From NCBI RefSeq assembly GCF_014472415.1, contig NZ_JACSZV010000023.1, positions 32,279 through 96,278 on the forward strand: 64,000 bases of DNA. The letters are read 5' to 3'. A program made the translations under genes and the position numbers. The notes beneath the pieces are model-generated. The model ran no database searches, had not been told where the DNA came from, and saw only the letters and a list, made by a program, of their open reading frames with translations. Below, piece after piece: positions 53,607 to 62,496 of the stretch. Source of the stretch: Pseudomonas sp. N40(2020). GTDB taxonomy: Bacteria > Pseudomonadota > Gammaproteobacteria > Pseudomonadales > Pseudomonadaceae. Within the stretch, counting starts at the first letter, position 1, and each line of letters begins with the position of its first letter.

Positions 53607-54110
53607 ATGCAGTGGCTACGAATGGCCTCGATTGTATTGCTATGGGTCAGCGGTTGCCGTTTGACGATGGCCGCAGAGCCCGGCAATTCGCTGGTGTTGA
53701 ATTATCTGGATCGAACCGGTTGGCCGGAGGCGCTTAACAGCCAGGCGAATGTCGATACGGCCTCGCGCGCCGAGGTGCTGATGTTCGGCAAAGCCTTGCT
53801 CGCCAGTGAATCGCTCGACGAATCGGGTCTGAAGCAACGTTTGGGTGTGCCGCAAGTGCAGCTCAAATCGATCAGGCAGGTGCGCGATGGTCTGTGGGAT
53901 CACTTGCTGAGCACTTATCGCAACGCCAGTCAGGACTGTGCCGAACAGCCGTTTTGTCCGCAGGTGCGCAGCGTCACCGACCTGCGTCAGTTGGCGGCGG
54001 CGTTCACCGGCGATATCAGCCCGGCCCATGCGCTGTGGGCGAGCAAGAGCCTGAGCGTGCATGAGCAGGTATTGAACGAGCAGTTGCGCGTGGCGGTGCT
54101 GCTGCCCTGA
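53607..54110 (+). CDS. Putative exported lipoprotein, unknown function
   Basis: A 167-residue protein with an N-terminal hydrophobic stretch and a possible lipobox (VSGC, Cys at residue 17) or a signal peptidase I site at MAAE. The mature part is helical, with two cysteines in the CAEQPFCPQ loop that could form a disulfide. Family not recognised. It is close to and convergent with a small lipoprotein gene. Confidence 0.65.
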   Translation: MQWLRMASIVLLWVSGCRLTMAAEPGNSLVLNYLDRTGWPEALNSQANVDTASRAEVLMFGKALLASESLDESGLKQRLGVPQVQLKSIRQVRDGLWDHLLSTYRNASQDCAEQPFCPQVRSVTDLRQLAAAFTGDISPAHALWASKSLSVHEQVLNEQLRVAVLLP

Positions 54111-54117
54111 GTGAAGG

Positions 54118-54249
54118 TCAGGTTTCGGTGAGGACTTGCGGTGTCGCTGAAATGGCGAACTGCGGAAGGTCTTCGGGTCCCCGCATGCATCCGCCCAACA
54201 TCAGGGCGGTGAAGGTGAGGACGAGGGCTAACTTCAATCTGTAGTGCAT
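54118..54249 (-). CDS. Small lipoprotein
   Basis: A 43-residue protein: a hydrophobic signal (LALVLTFTALMLGGC) with a clear LGGC lipobox, leaving only ~23 mature residues. The ATG at 54249 follows GGAGT. Conserved-looking but uncharacterised, of the entericidin-like size class. Seven bases separate its stop from that of the convergent gene. Confidence 0.65.
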   Translation of the reverse strand: MHYRLKLALVLTFTALMLGGCMRGPEDLPQFAISATPQVLTET

Positions 54250-54490
54250 GATCACTCCTTTGAAATGTTTGCGCGCATCAGCCGTCCGGGCGTGATACGG
54301 AGGTGGAGCGGGCACGCTATCGCGATGTCGGCAAACACCGCGATAAACAAATCGTGGCGTTTGTTTCAGCCAGTGGCCAGGCCTCCGGGGCTGTATCATC
54401 TCGTATCGATTTGCCCCCCGACCTTTTCTCGACTCGCTGCGATCGCCCGCTAGGCTGTTGGCATGGCAGCGGTCAAAGGAGTGACAGCGA

Positions 54491-56419
54491 ATGCACAACA
54501 CCCTGGAACAGGTTTTTGGTTATCCACAGTTTCGCCCCGGACAAGAGACCGCGATCAGCGCGGTGCTGGCCGGGCGCTCGGCAGCGGCGATTTTCCCCAC
54601 GGGTTCTGGCAAGTCTCTTTGCTATCAGTTACCGGCGCTGATGCTGCCGAATCTGACGCTGGTGGTCTCGCCGTTGCTCGCATTGATGCAGGATCAACTG
54701 GCGTTTCTGCAACGCCACGGCATTTCGGCGGGCAGCATCGATTCGGCGCAGAGCCGCGATGACGCCAATGACGTGATGGCCCGCGCCCGTTCGGGCGAAT
54801 TGAAGATTCTGATGATCTCCGTGGAGCGCCTGAAAAACGAGCGCTTCCGCAACTTTTTGCAGCAGGTGCCGATCTCGTTGCTGGTGGTGGACGAGGCGCA
54901 CTGCATCTCGGAGTGGGGGCACAATTTCCGCCCCGATTACCTCAAGCTGCCGGACTACCAAAAGCAGTTCAACATCCCGCAAACCCTGCTGTTGACGGCT
55001 ACGGCAACGCCAAAAGTCATCGCCGACATGCAGGCCAAATTTGCCATTGCCCCCGAGGATGTCGTGACGACCGGTTTCTATCGGCCCAATCTCAATCTGC
55101 TGGTGGAACCGGTGCGCGGGCAGGACAAGCGGCGGCGCCTGGTGGAGTGGATGGCCGAGCGTCTGGGCCAGCCCAGCATCGTCTATGTGACCTTGCAGAA
55201 AACCGCCGAGCACATCGCCGAACACCTTGAGCGCAACGGCATTCAGGCCGAGGCCTATCACGCCGGTTTGCCGCACGATAAACGCGAAGCCATCCAGAAA
55301 CGCTTCATGGCCGGTCAGTCCAATTGCATCGTTGCAACCATCGCTTTTGGCATGGGCATCGATAAGAGCGACATACGCAATGTGGTGCATTTCGACCTGC
55401 CCAAATCCATCGAAAACTACAGTCAGGAAATCGGCCGCGCCGGGCGTGACGGGCAGCCGTCGGACTGCCTGGTGCTGGCCAACCGTGACAGTCTCAATGT
55501 GCTGGAAAACTTCGTTTACGGCGACACCCCGGAGCGCGACGGCATTCGCTATGTGCTCGATGAACTGAAGGCCTCGGCGCCGGAAGGGCAGTGGGAGTTC
55601 CTGCTCGGACCGCTGGCGGATCACAGCAACATCCGCGCGTTGCCGCTGAAGACCTTGCTGGTGCAATTGGAGCTGCGTGGCTTGATCGCCCCGCGCTACG
55701 CGTATTACGCCGAATACCGCTTCAAATACTTGCTCGAGCCTGAGGCGCTGCTTGAGCGTTTCGAGGGCGAACGTCGGGAGTTTGTCGCGGCGCTTATCCA
55801 GACGTCGACCCGTGCGCGTACCTGGGCCACGGTGAATTTCGAGGCGATGTATTCGCAGTATTCGGCTGAGCGTAATCGGGTGGTGAAGGCGCTGGATTAT
55901 TTCCAGGAGAAGGGCTGGGTCGAGCTTGAGAGCAAGCAGATGACCGAGGTTTACAGCCTGCTGCAAAGCGATTTTGACAGCGACGTGTTGAGCGGTGAGT
56001 TACACGATTACTTCACCCGCCATGAGCAGACGGAAGTCGCGCGGATTCACGCGATGCTCGATGTGTTCGCCACTGAACGCTGTTTGGGTTATCGGCTGGC
56101 GGAGTACTTCGGTGATCACGATGCGCCTGAGCGCTGCGGGCATTGTTCGGTGTGTCATGGGCATGTCGCTCGACTGCCAGCGCCACCGGAGTTACCAGCA
56201 CTTGTGGATAAAAATTTTGCCGCGCTGTGCAATGACTTTATCCACAGGCATGAGCAGCACACGGGCAATGCACCGACGTCGGAACGGCTGACGCGGTTTT
56301 TGTGCGGGATCAGTGTGCCGCTGTTTACCAAGCTCAAGGCGCGAGCGATTTCCGGTTATGCGGCGTTGGAGGAGTATCCGTATGCCGAAGTGCGGGGTTG
56401 GGTTCAAGCACATCTCTGA
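54491..56419 (+). CDS. RecQ-family ATP-dependent DNA helicase
   Basis: A 642-residue SF2 helicase. Motif I FPTGSGKSLCYQLPAL (~residues 35-50), DEAH in VVDEAHCISEWGHNFRPDY (~134-152), motif III LTATATPKV, motif V FGMGIDKSDIRNVVHFDLP and motif VI QEIGRAGRDGQPS are intact. The RecQ zinc site is reduced to the CGHCSVCHGH cluster, with one partner Cys upstream. The C-terminus (CGISVPLFTKLKARAISGYAALEEYPYAEV) replaces a canonical HRDC domain. It is thus a RecQ-like paralog rather than classical RecQ. Confidence 0.9.
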   Translation: MHNTLEQVFGYPQFRPGQETAISAVLAGRSAAAIFPTGSGKSLCYQLPALMLPNLTLVVSPLLALMQDQLAFLQRHGISAGSIDSAQSRDDANDVMARARSGELKILMISVERLKNERFRNFLQQVPISLLVVDEAHCISEWGHNFRPDYLKLPDYQKQFNIPQTLLLTATATPKVIADMQAKFAIAPEDVVTTGFYRPNLNLLVEPVRGQDKRRRLVEWMAERLGQPSIVYVTLQKTAEHIAEHLERNGIQAEAYHAGLPHDKREAIQKRFMAGQSNCIVATIAFGMGIDKSDIRNVVHFDLPKSIENYSQEIGRAGRDGQPSDCLVLANRDSLNVLENFVYGDTPERDGIRYVLDELKASAPEGQWEFLLGPLADHSNIRALPLKTLLVQLELRGLIAPRYAYYAEYRFKYLLEPEALLERFEGERREFVAALIQTSTRARTWATVNFEAMYSQYSAERNRVVKALDYFQEKGWVELESKQMTEVYSLLQSDFDSDVLSGELHDYFTRHEQTEVARIHAMLDVFATERCLGYRLAEYFGDHDAPERCGHCSVCHGHVARLPAPPELPALVDKNFAALCNDFIHRHEQHTGNAPTSERLTRFLCGISVPLFTKLKARAISGYAALEEYPYAEVRGWVQAHL

Positions 56420-56526
56420 GGCTGCATCCATCCGCTGAATGTCGATCATCACGGTAATAAACTTCAAAAACCGTCGCTGGCTGACTATGGTGAGACCAGT
56501 CTTTGGATCGCCAACAAGAGAACAAC

Positions 56527-57750
56527 ATGAGCCAGACATTCGATATTCAGCAGTCGGCGGTGATCGGTGCGGGCACCATGGGGCGTGGCATTGTCATGTG
56601 CCTGGCCAATGCCGGCGTGACGGTGCAATGGGTGGATAACAATCCACAGATGCTTGAGCAGGCGCTCGCAACCGTTGCCGAAACTTATGCACATAACGTG
56701 CGTCAGGGGCGGATCGATCAGGCCGAGGCTGATGCGCGTCTCGCGCGGGTCAGCGCGGCGGCCGATTACGCGGCGATCCGCAATGTCGATCTGGTGATCG
56801 AGGCGGTGTACGAAAACCTTGAGCTCAAGCAGAAGATCTTTCGCGAACTGGATGGCTTGCTCAAGCCTGAGGCTCTATTGGCGAGTAATACGTCGGCGCT
56901 GGATATCGATGCGATTGCTGCCGCAACCAAACGACCTGAGCAAGTGCTGGGCCTGCATTTTTTCAGCCCGGCGCACATCATGAAGCTGCTGGAAATCGTT
57001 CGCGGCGCGCAGACTTCGCCGGCAGCACTGGAAGCTGCGTTGGCGCTGGGCAAGCGTATGGGCAAGGTCAGTGTGGTCTCCGGCAACTGTCACGGTTTTA
57101 TCGGCAACCGCATGCTGCATCCGTATGTGCTGGAGGCGCGCAAGATGCTGCTTGAAGGCGCTTATCCACAGCAAGTTGATGCGGCGTTGCAAGGCTTCGG
57201 TTTTGCGATGGGACCGTTCCGCATGTACGACGTGGTCGGTATCGATCTGGAGTGGCGTGCGCGTGAGCTGGCCGGCAAAGGCCAGGACGCGCCGGAGGTT
57301 CAGGTGGATAACCGCTTGTGCGAGATGGGGCGGTTTGGGCAGAAGTCCGGCAATGGTTACTACCACTATGAGCCGGGCAGTCGTCAGGCTGAGCATGATC
57401 CTGAGGTTGATGCGCTGGTATTGCAGGTCAGCGAAAGTCTGGGCTTTCAGCGTCGTGAGATCGGCCCGGAAGAGATTCTTGAGCGTTGTCTGCTGGCGCT
57501 GGTCAACGAGGGCGCGAAGATTCTGCAGGAAGGCATTGCCGAGTCGGCCCATGACATCGATCTGGTGTATCTGAATGGCTATGGCTTCCCGGCGGACAAG
57601 GGCGGGCCAATGGTCTGGGCGGATCAGCAGGGGCTGGCGGATATTCATCAGCGCTTGTTGGCGCTGGAGACGCGGCAGGGCGATCAGTGGAAACCGACGC
57701 GGTTGATTGGTGAGTTGGCGGCGCAGGGGAAGGGGTTTGCTGACCGTTAA
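56527..57750 (+). CDS. 3-hydroxyacyl-CoA dehydrogenase
   Basis: A 407-residue NAD-dependent dehydrogenase. The Rossmann motif GAGTMGRGIV lies at residues ~14-23, the catalytic segment in LGLHFFSPAHIMKLLEIV (His-Glu pair), and two C-terminal helical dimerisation domains follow, as in multifunctional FadB-like proteins without the hydratase part. The ATG at 56527 is preceded by a poor AGAG site. Downstream lies a thioesterase, suggesting a small acyl-CoA or short-chain acid pathway. Confidence 0.88.
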   Translation: MSQTFDIQQSAVIGAGTMGRGIVMCLANAGVTVQWVDNNPQMLEQALATVAETYAHNVRQGRIDQAEADARLARVSAAADYAAIRNVDLVIEAVYENLELKQKIFRELDGLLKPEALLASNTSALDIDAIAAATKRPEQVLGLHFFSPAHIMKLLEIVRGAQTSPAALEAALALGKRMGKVSVVSGNCHGFIGNRMLHPYVLEARKMLLEGAYPQQVDAALQGFGFAMGPFRMYDVVGIDLEWRARELAGKGQDAPEVQVDNRLCEMGRFGQKSGNGYYHYEPGSRQAEHDPEVDALVLQVSESLGFQRREIGPEEILERCLLALVNEGAKILQEGIAESAHDIDLVYLNGYGFPADKGGPMVWADQQGLADIHQRLLALETRQGDQWKPTRLIGELAAQGKGFADR

Positions 57751-57770
57751 GATCTGGCGACGATGCTGAT

Positions 57771-57840
57771 GCCTTCGCGAGCAGGCTCGCTCCCACAGGG
57801 GAGCGCATTCCGAAGTGGGAGCGAGCCTGCTCGCGAAGGC
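57771..57840. repeat. REP pair
   Basis: A perfect inverted pair: GCCTTCGCGAGCAGGCTCGC and its complement around a short spacer, between the dehydrogenase and thioesterase genes. Confidence 0.88.
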
Positions 57841-57893
57841 CACGCCTCGGGTTAAATTAGACTCGCCAAAATACCTTCAGGAATCGCTGATCT

Positions 57894-58325
57894 ATGTCCA
57901 GCCCAATGCCTCAACGCACCGACTATCCGCATTTCCAGCCAATCACCACGCGCTGGCACGACAACGACGCCTACGGTCATGTCAACAACGTCACCTATTA
58001 CAGCTTCTTCGACACGGCCGTTAATACCTACCTGATTCAGGTTGGCGGGCTGGATATCCATGACGGTGAGGTGGTGGGTTTTGTGGTCAGTTCGGCGTGC
58101 GATTACTTCGCCTCGATCGCTTTCCCTGATCTGATCGAGATCGGTTTGCGGGTCGGCAAGTTGGGCAACAGTTCGGTGCAGTATGAACTGGCGGTATTCA
58201 AGGTCGGCGAAAGCGAAGCGTGCGCCGCCGGGCGTTTCGTGCACGTGTTTGTCGATCGGGCGAGCAATCAGCCAGTGCCGATTCCTGCCGGGTTACGCGG
58301 GGCGCTGGAAAAATTGGTGGTGTGA
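57894..58325 (+). CDS. Acyl-CoA thioesterase (4HBT hotdog family)
   Basis: A 143-residue hotdog thioesterase of the YbgC/FadM type. The catalytic Asp is in TRWHDNDAYGHVNNVTYYSFFDTA (residues ~20-43). Its position after the hydroxyacyl-CoA dehydrogenase suggests that the two act in sequence on the same acyl-CoA. The start is the ATG at 57894. Confidence 0.88.
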   Translation: MSSPMPQRTDYPHFQPITTRWHDNDAYGHVNNVTYYSFFDTAVNTYLIQVGGLDIHDGEVVGFVVSSACDYFASIAFPDLIEIGLRVGKLGNSSVQYELAVFKVGESEACAAGRFVHVFVDRASNQPVPIPAGLRGALEKLVV

Positions 58326-58332
58326 AAAAAGT

Positions 58333-58364
58333 AAAAAAATCGCAGCCCTAGGGCTGCGATTTTT
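58333..58364. terminator. Bidirectional Rho-independent terminator
   Basis: AAAAAAATCGCAGCCC-TA-GGGCTGCGATTTTT: a perfect palindrome with A/T tails on both sides, between convergent genes. Confidence 0.93.
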
Positions 58365-58393
58365 GCTTTACCGGCCAACGAGGTGTTTAGGCC

Positions 58394-58870
58394 TCAGTCG
58401 CGATACTTGTGATGTTTGCGGTGGCCATAAGCGTGGCCGCGACCCGGGTGACGGTCGCGATAGTAGCGACGGTCATCGTGACGGCGATCATAGCGACGAT
58501 CATCGTCATCGCTTTTGTTACCCATGTAGTTACCCAGCGCGCCACCGGCGCCGCCACCTGCTGCGGAGCCGATCAGGCTGCCGGTGGTGCCGCCCATGCT
58601 GCGGCCAACCACGTTACCGCCGGCCGCGCCCAACGCACCGCCAATGGCGGCTTCGCCACGGCTGCGTTTGTCTGCGCCTACCGCACTACCACCCGCGCCG
58701 CCCAGTGCTGCGCCGATGGTGGAACCTGTATTGCCGCCTAACGACTGACCGACGACCGAGCCAAGAACCCCGCCCAATGCGCCGCCCACACCTGCTTCGG
58801 TGGTGCCGCCGGCGGAAGCAAAACCACTGACCAGGCCAAGGGACAACAAGAGAATCGAGGAGAACTTCAT
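58394..58870 (-). CDS. Exported glycine-zipper protein
   Basis: A 158-residue protein with a signal peptide ending GFASAGG, a ~90-residue glycine-zipper region (GVGGALGGVLGSVVGQSLGG, repeated small-residue GxxxG spacing) and a strongly charged C-terminal tail rich in Asp, Arg, His and Tyr (DDDDRRYDRRHDDRR). Such zippers pack in or on membranes. The tail resembles metal-binding or surface-exposed sequence. Related to the YgdI/Rickettsia 17-kDa type; role unknown. Confidence 0.75.
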   Translation of the reverse strand: MKFSSILLLSLGLVSGFASAGGTTEAGVGGALGGVLGSVVGQSLGGNTGSTIGAALGGAGGSAVGADKRSRGEAAIGGALGAAGGNVVGRSMGGTTGSLIGSAAGGGAGGALGNYMGNKSDDDDRRYDRRHDDRRYYRDRHPGRGHAYGHRKHHKYRD

Positions 58871-59029
58871 AGATGAGCCTCAAAGGGATGACGGCGCCGA
58901 TCCTGAGGCTGTGTAACAAGCGTGACAATCGAAATCCGACGAATAGCACGACTTGTATACAAAAACGTAAGTTACTGTTTTATGGGCGGAACTTAAGCGA
59001 TTTTCGCCGGTCTTTAGCTACTTCGGACA

Positions 59030-59060
59030 GGCCGTTTTTGTGAAAAAGCGGCCTTTTTTG
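59030..59060 (+). terminator. Rho-independent terminator
   Basis: AGGCCG-TTTTTGTGAAAAA-GCGGCCT followed by TTTTT. The stem is unusually long and no plus-strand gene ends immediately before it. It may belong to an unannotated short transcript. Confidence 0.75.
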
Positions 59061-59093
59061 TGGGCGATGGAAACGCAAAAAACAAGAGATGAT

Positions 59094-59194
59094 CGTAACC
59101 ATGCTCTGCGTGGTTACGCATCCTTGGACGCTCCGCGTCTGCTATTGGGACGCGGAGCGTCCCGGTCTGCGTTCCCACGCAGAGCGTGGGAACG
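59094..59194. repeat. Three consecutive palindromic hairpins
   Basis: Hairpins at 59094-59118 (CGTAACC/GGTTACG), 59126-59162 (GGACGCTCCGCGTC/GACGCGGAGCGTCC) and 59170-59194 (CGTTCCCACGC/GCGTGGGAACG) lie head to tail, the last of the family seen elsewhere in the window. It is probably a composite repeat at the end of the fdhF-like gene. Confidence 0.75.
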
Positions 59195-59219
59195 ATCAAA
59201 AGAAAAAAGATCGCAGCCT

Positions 59220-61568
59220 TTAAGCGGACTTGGCCATGATCAACCCGGTCTCGCTCGCCGCTTCCAACCGGATCGCAATGAACTTGGATGTCGGCGTATG
59301 GCTACCATCCCCAGTGCTTTCCAGCGGCACCAGCGGGTTCACTTCCGGGTAATAAGCAGCAGCTTGTCCAGCCGGAATATCAAACGCCAACAGCGTGAAG
59401 CCCTTCACCCGACGCTCCCGACCATCGTCCCAGATCGAAACGATGTCAGCCTTCTGCCCCGGCCGGAAGCCCAGGCGAATAATGTCGGCTTCGTTGACGA
59501 ACAACACATCACGCTGACCTTTCACCCCGCGATAACGGTCGTCGAGGCCGTAAATCGTGGTGTTGTACTGATCGTGGGAGCGCATCGATTGCAGGATCAG
59601 ATCCGGCAACTGTCCGGTCGCGCGGGTGCGTTCGTGTACCAGATCCTTCGGCAGCAGATTCGGGCGGAAATTGGCGCGGCCCGATGGCGTGTTCCATTTG
59701 CGCGCGCCAGCACTGTTGCCGAGGTAGAAGCCGCCCGGATTTTTGACCTTCTCGTTGAACTCCTTGAAGCCGGGAATGGTGTCGGCGATCAGCTCACGGA
59801 TACGCCCGTAATCGGCCACCAGCCAGTTCCAGTCCACCGGTTTGCTGCCCAGGGTCGCGGCGGCGATGCCGGCGATGATCGACGGTTCCGAGCGCATCTG
59901 ATTCGACAGCGGCTGCAACTGGCCGTTGGAGGCGTGGACCATGCTGAACGAGTCTTCCACGGTGACGGCTTGCGGGCCTTCAGTCTGGATGTCGATGTCG
60001 GTACGGCCGAGGCACGGCAGGATCAGCGCGTCTTTACCGTGAGCCAGATGGCTGCGGTTGAGCTTGGTGCTGATCTGCACGGTCAGGTCGCAATTGCTCA
60101 GCGCCGCGAACGTGCGCGGGCTGTCTGGCGTGGCCTGGGCGAAGTTACCGCCCAGCCCGATGAAGACTTTGGCGCGGCCCTCGGCCATCGCATGGATTGC
60201 CTCGACCACGTTGTGGCCGTTTTCACGCGGCACCTTGAACTGGAAGCGCCGCTCAAGCGAATCAAGAAACGCCACCGGCGGACGTTCATTGATGCCCATC
60301 GTGCGGTCGCCCTGCACGTTACTGTGGCCGCGCACCGGGCACAGGCCCGCGCCCGGCTTACCGATGTTGCCGCGCAGCAACATCAGGTTGGCGATTTCCT
60401 GAATGGTCGGCACCGAATGGCGATGCTGGGTGATGCCCATGGCCCAGCACATGATCACGTTCTTGCCTTTGGCGTACATGCGCGCCGCTTGCTCGATTTC
60501 CACCAGGGTCAGGCCGGATTGCTCGACGATCTGCTCCCATGACGTGTCGTCGACAACGCCGAGGTACTCCAGCACGTTGGCGCTGTGGGCGTTGAGGAAG
60601 TCGTGGTCGAACACGGCCGGGGCGCCAGCCTTCTGCGCATCGCGTTCCCATTGCAGCAGGAACTTGGCCATGCCGCGCAGCACTGCCATGTCGCCGCCCA
60701 GTGCCGGGCGGAAATACGCGGTGTTGGTCGGTTTGTCGCCGTTGGTGAGCATTTCGATCGGGTGCTGTGGGTGCTGGAAGCGTTCCAGACCACGTTCTTT
60801 CAGCGGGTTGATGCACACCACCTGAGCGCCACGTTTCACTGCTTCGCGCAGCGGTTCGAGCATTCGCGGGTGGTTGGTGCCCGGGTTCTGGCCCCAGACG
60901 AAAATTGCGTCGGCGTGTTCGAAATCGTCGAAAGTCACGGTGCCTTTACCGACGCCGACACTTTGCGCCAACGCCACACCGCTGGCTTCGTGGCACATGT
61001 TCGAGCAGTCAGGGAAATTGTTGGTGCCGAAGGCGCGCACGAACAGCTGATACAGATACGCCGCTTCGTTGCTGGCGCGACCCGAGGTGTAGAACTCGGC
61101 CAGATCCGGGCTTGGCAGACTTTGCAGATGTTTGGCGATCAGGGCGTACGCGTCGTCCCAAGCGATCGGTTTGTAACGATCGGTCTCAGCGTCGTAGACC
61201 ATCGGCTCGGTCAGGCGGCCCTGATACTCAAGCCAGTAATCGCTCTGTTCCAGCAGCGAAGTCACGCTGTGTTTGGCGAAGAATTTGGCATCCACCCGGC
61301 GCTTGGTCGCTTCCCAGTTCACCGCTTTGGCGCCGTTCTCGCAGAATTTGACCATGCCGCTTTCCGGCGAATCGCCCCAGGCGCAACCCGGGCAATCGAA
61401 GCCGCCGTTCTGGTTGGTCTTGAGCATCATGCGCAGGTTTTTCAGCGCGTTGTCGCTGGTCAACCAGGCCTGGGCCACACTGATCAGGGCACCCCAGCCG
61501 CCGGCTGCACCTTTGTAAGGCTTGTAGCGCGGGACAGGTTTCTGGTCGGCTTGATGATGTTGGCTCAC
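59220..61568 (-). CDS. FdhF/YdeP-family molybdopterin oxidoreductase
   Basis: A 782-residue molybdoenzyme of the YdeP branch of formate-dehydrogenase alpha subunits. An N-terminal cysteine cluster (GGFDCPGCAWGD, FCENGAKAVNWEATKRR) probably binds one Fe-S cluster. The MGD region includes FPDCSNMCHEASGVALAQSVGVG, IFVWGQNPGTNHPRM and WAMGITQHRHSVPTIQEIANLMLLRGNIGKPGAG. There is no TAT signal, so it is cytosolic. It overlaps fdhD by four bases. No electron-transfer subunit lies near. Confidence 0.9.
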   Translation of the reverse strand: MSQHHQADQKPVPRYKPYKGAAGGWGALISVAQAWLTSDNALKNLRMMLKTNQNGGFDCPGCAWGDSPESGMVKFCENGAKAVNWEATKRRVDAKFFAKHSVTSLLEQSDYWLEYQGRLTEPMVYDAETDRYKPIAWDDAYALIAKHLQSLPSPDLAEFYTSGRASNEAAYLYQLFVRAFGTNNFPDCSNMCHEASGVALAQSVGVGKGTVTFDDFEHADAIFVWGQNPGTNHPRMLEPLREAVKRGAQVVCINPLKERGLERFQHPQHPIEMLTNGDKPTNTAYFRPALGGDMAVLRGMAKFLLQWERDAQKAGAPAVFDHDFLNAHSANVLEYLGVVDDTSWEQIVEQSGLTLVEIEQAARMYAKGKNVIMCWAMGITQHRHSVPTIQEIANLMLLRGNIGKPGAGLCPVRGHSNVQGDRTMGINERPPVAFLDSLERRFQFKVPRENGHNVVEAIHAMAEGRAKVFIGLGGNFAQATPDSPRTFAALSNCDLTVQISTKLNRSHLAHGKDALILPCLGRTDIDIQTEGPQAVTVEDSFSMVHASNGQLQPLSNQMRSEPSIIAGIAAATLGSKPVDWNWLVADYGRIRELIADTIPGFKEFNEKVKNPGGFYLGNSAGARKWNTPSGRANFRPNLLPKDLVHERTRATGQLPDLILQSMRSHDQYNTTIYGLDDRYRGVKGQRDVLFVNEADIIRLGFRPGQKADIVSIWDDGRERRVKGFTLLAFDIPAGQAAAYYPEVNPLVPLESTGDGSHTPTSKFIAIRLEAASETGLIMAKSA

Positions 61569-62404
61569 GCTTGATTCTCCATCGCGGGGCTATACACCCG
61601 CGGCGCACTTTTCTGCGGCAGGTGGATGAGATTGAGGTTGTGTCGACGGGCCCATTGCACGGCAAGGCCTGTGGGAGCGGACAGGCTGACCAGGGTCTGG
61701 ATGCCGGCGCGCAAAACTTTCTGGATCAATTCGAGGCTGCAACGGCTGGTGACAATCGCCAGTCCGCCTTCTGTGGATATCTTCTGGCGGATCAGCCCGC
61801 CGATCAGCTTGTCGAGGGCGTTGTGCCGGCCGATGTCTTCGCGACCGAGCAGCAGTTCACCGCTGGCGTTCATGAACACCGCCGCATGCACCGCACCGCA
61901 GTGCTGGCCGAGCGGCTGGAACGCGCCGATGCGCTGGCGCAAACCGTCGAGCCATGCAAGCGGTGGCAACGGCGCGCCGGCCAACACTTTGAGATCGGGC
62001 AGCGCTTGTTCCACCGCTTCGACGCCGCACAAGCCGCAACCACTGGTGCCGGCCAACTGGCGACGTTGTTGCTTGAGGTTCCAGAAGGCACGGTTGGCGA
62101 TGGTCACTTGCGCGTATTGCGCGGAGCCTGCGCCAGTCAGTTGCAGGTCATAGATATCGGTAGCGTCTTCGATGATGCCGCTGCCGAGGCTGAAACCGAC
62201 GATGAAGTCTTCCAGGTCCGTCGGCGTCACCAGCATGACCGCCTGACTGATGCCGTTGTAGGCAATCGCCAACGCGACTTCCTCGGCCAGCGCGGTGCTG
62301 GCCGATTCCTCGAGGGGCAAATCGCTGTAACTGTAGGTCTGACTGGCGGCGGGCGCGGGCGTTTCAAGTGCAGGCGCCGCGCAGGCTGGGCGCTTGGCGT
62401 TCAT
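61565..62404 (-). CDS. fdhD: Formate dehydrogenase accessory sulfurtransferase FdhD
   Basis: A 279-residue protein moving sulfur from a desulfurase to the molybdenum cofactor. The CxxC motif SGCGLCG is at residues ~120-126. IVGFSLGSGII and GREDIGRHNALDKLIGG are characteristic. It has a proline/alanine-rich N-terminal tail of ~25 residues. Directly coupled to the fdhF-like gene. Confidence 0.93.
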   Translation of the reverse strand: MNAKRPACAAPALETPAPAASQTYSYSDLPLEESASTALAEEVALAIAYNGISQAVMLVTPTDLEDFIVGFSLGSGIIEDATDIYDLQLTGAGSAQYAQVTIANRAFWNLKQQRRQLAGTSGCGLCGVEAVEQALPDLKVLAGAPLPPLAWLDGLRQRIGAFQPLGQHCGAVHAAVFMNASGELLLGREDIGRHNALDKLIGGLIRQKISTEGGLAIVTSRCSLELIQKVLRAGIQTLVSLSAPTGLAVQWARRHNLNLIHLPQKSAPRVYSPAMENQA

Positions 62405-62496
62405 GGCATCACCGACGGATTGATCAACGCTAAGACTAGGCGCGGCAAGATGTCGCGTCTAATCGCTAATGTCGATCTTCCGATAGATGCCGTCGA

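Larger units (their letters stand above)
58871..59219. other. 349-base intergenic region with terminator and stacked hairpins
   Basis: No gene. It includes the upstream region of the glycine-zipper gene, a strong terminator at 59030-59060 and the triple hairpin at 59094-59194. The AT content is higher than in the flanks up to about 59000. Confidence 0.6.
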
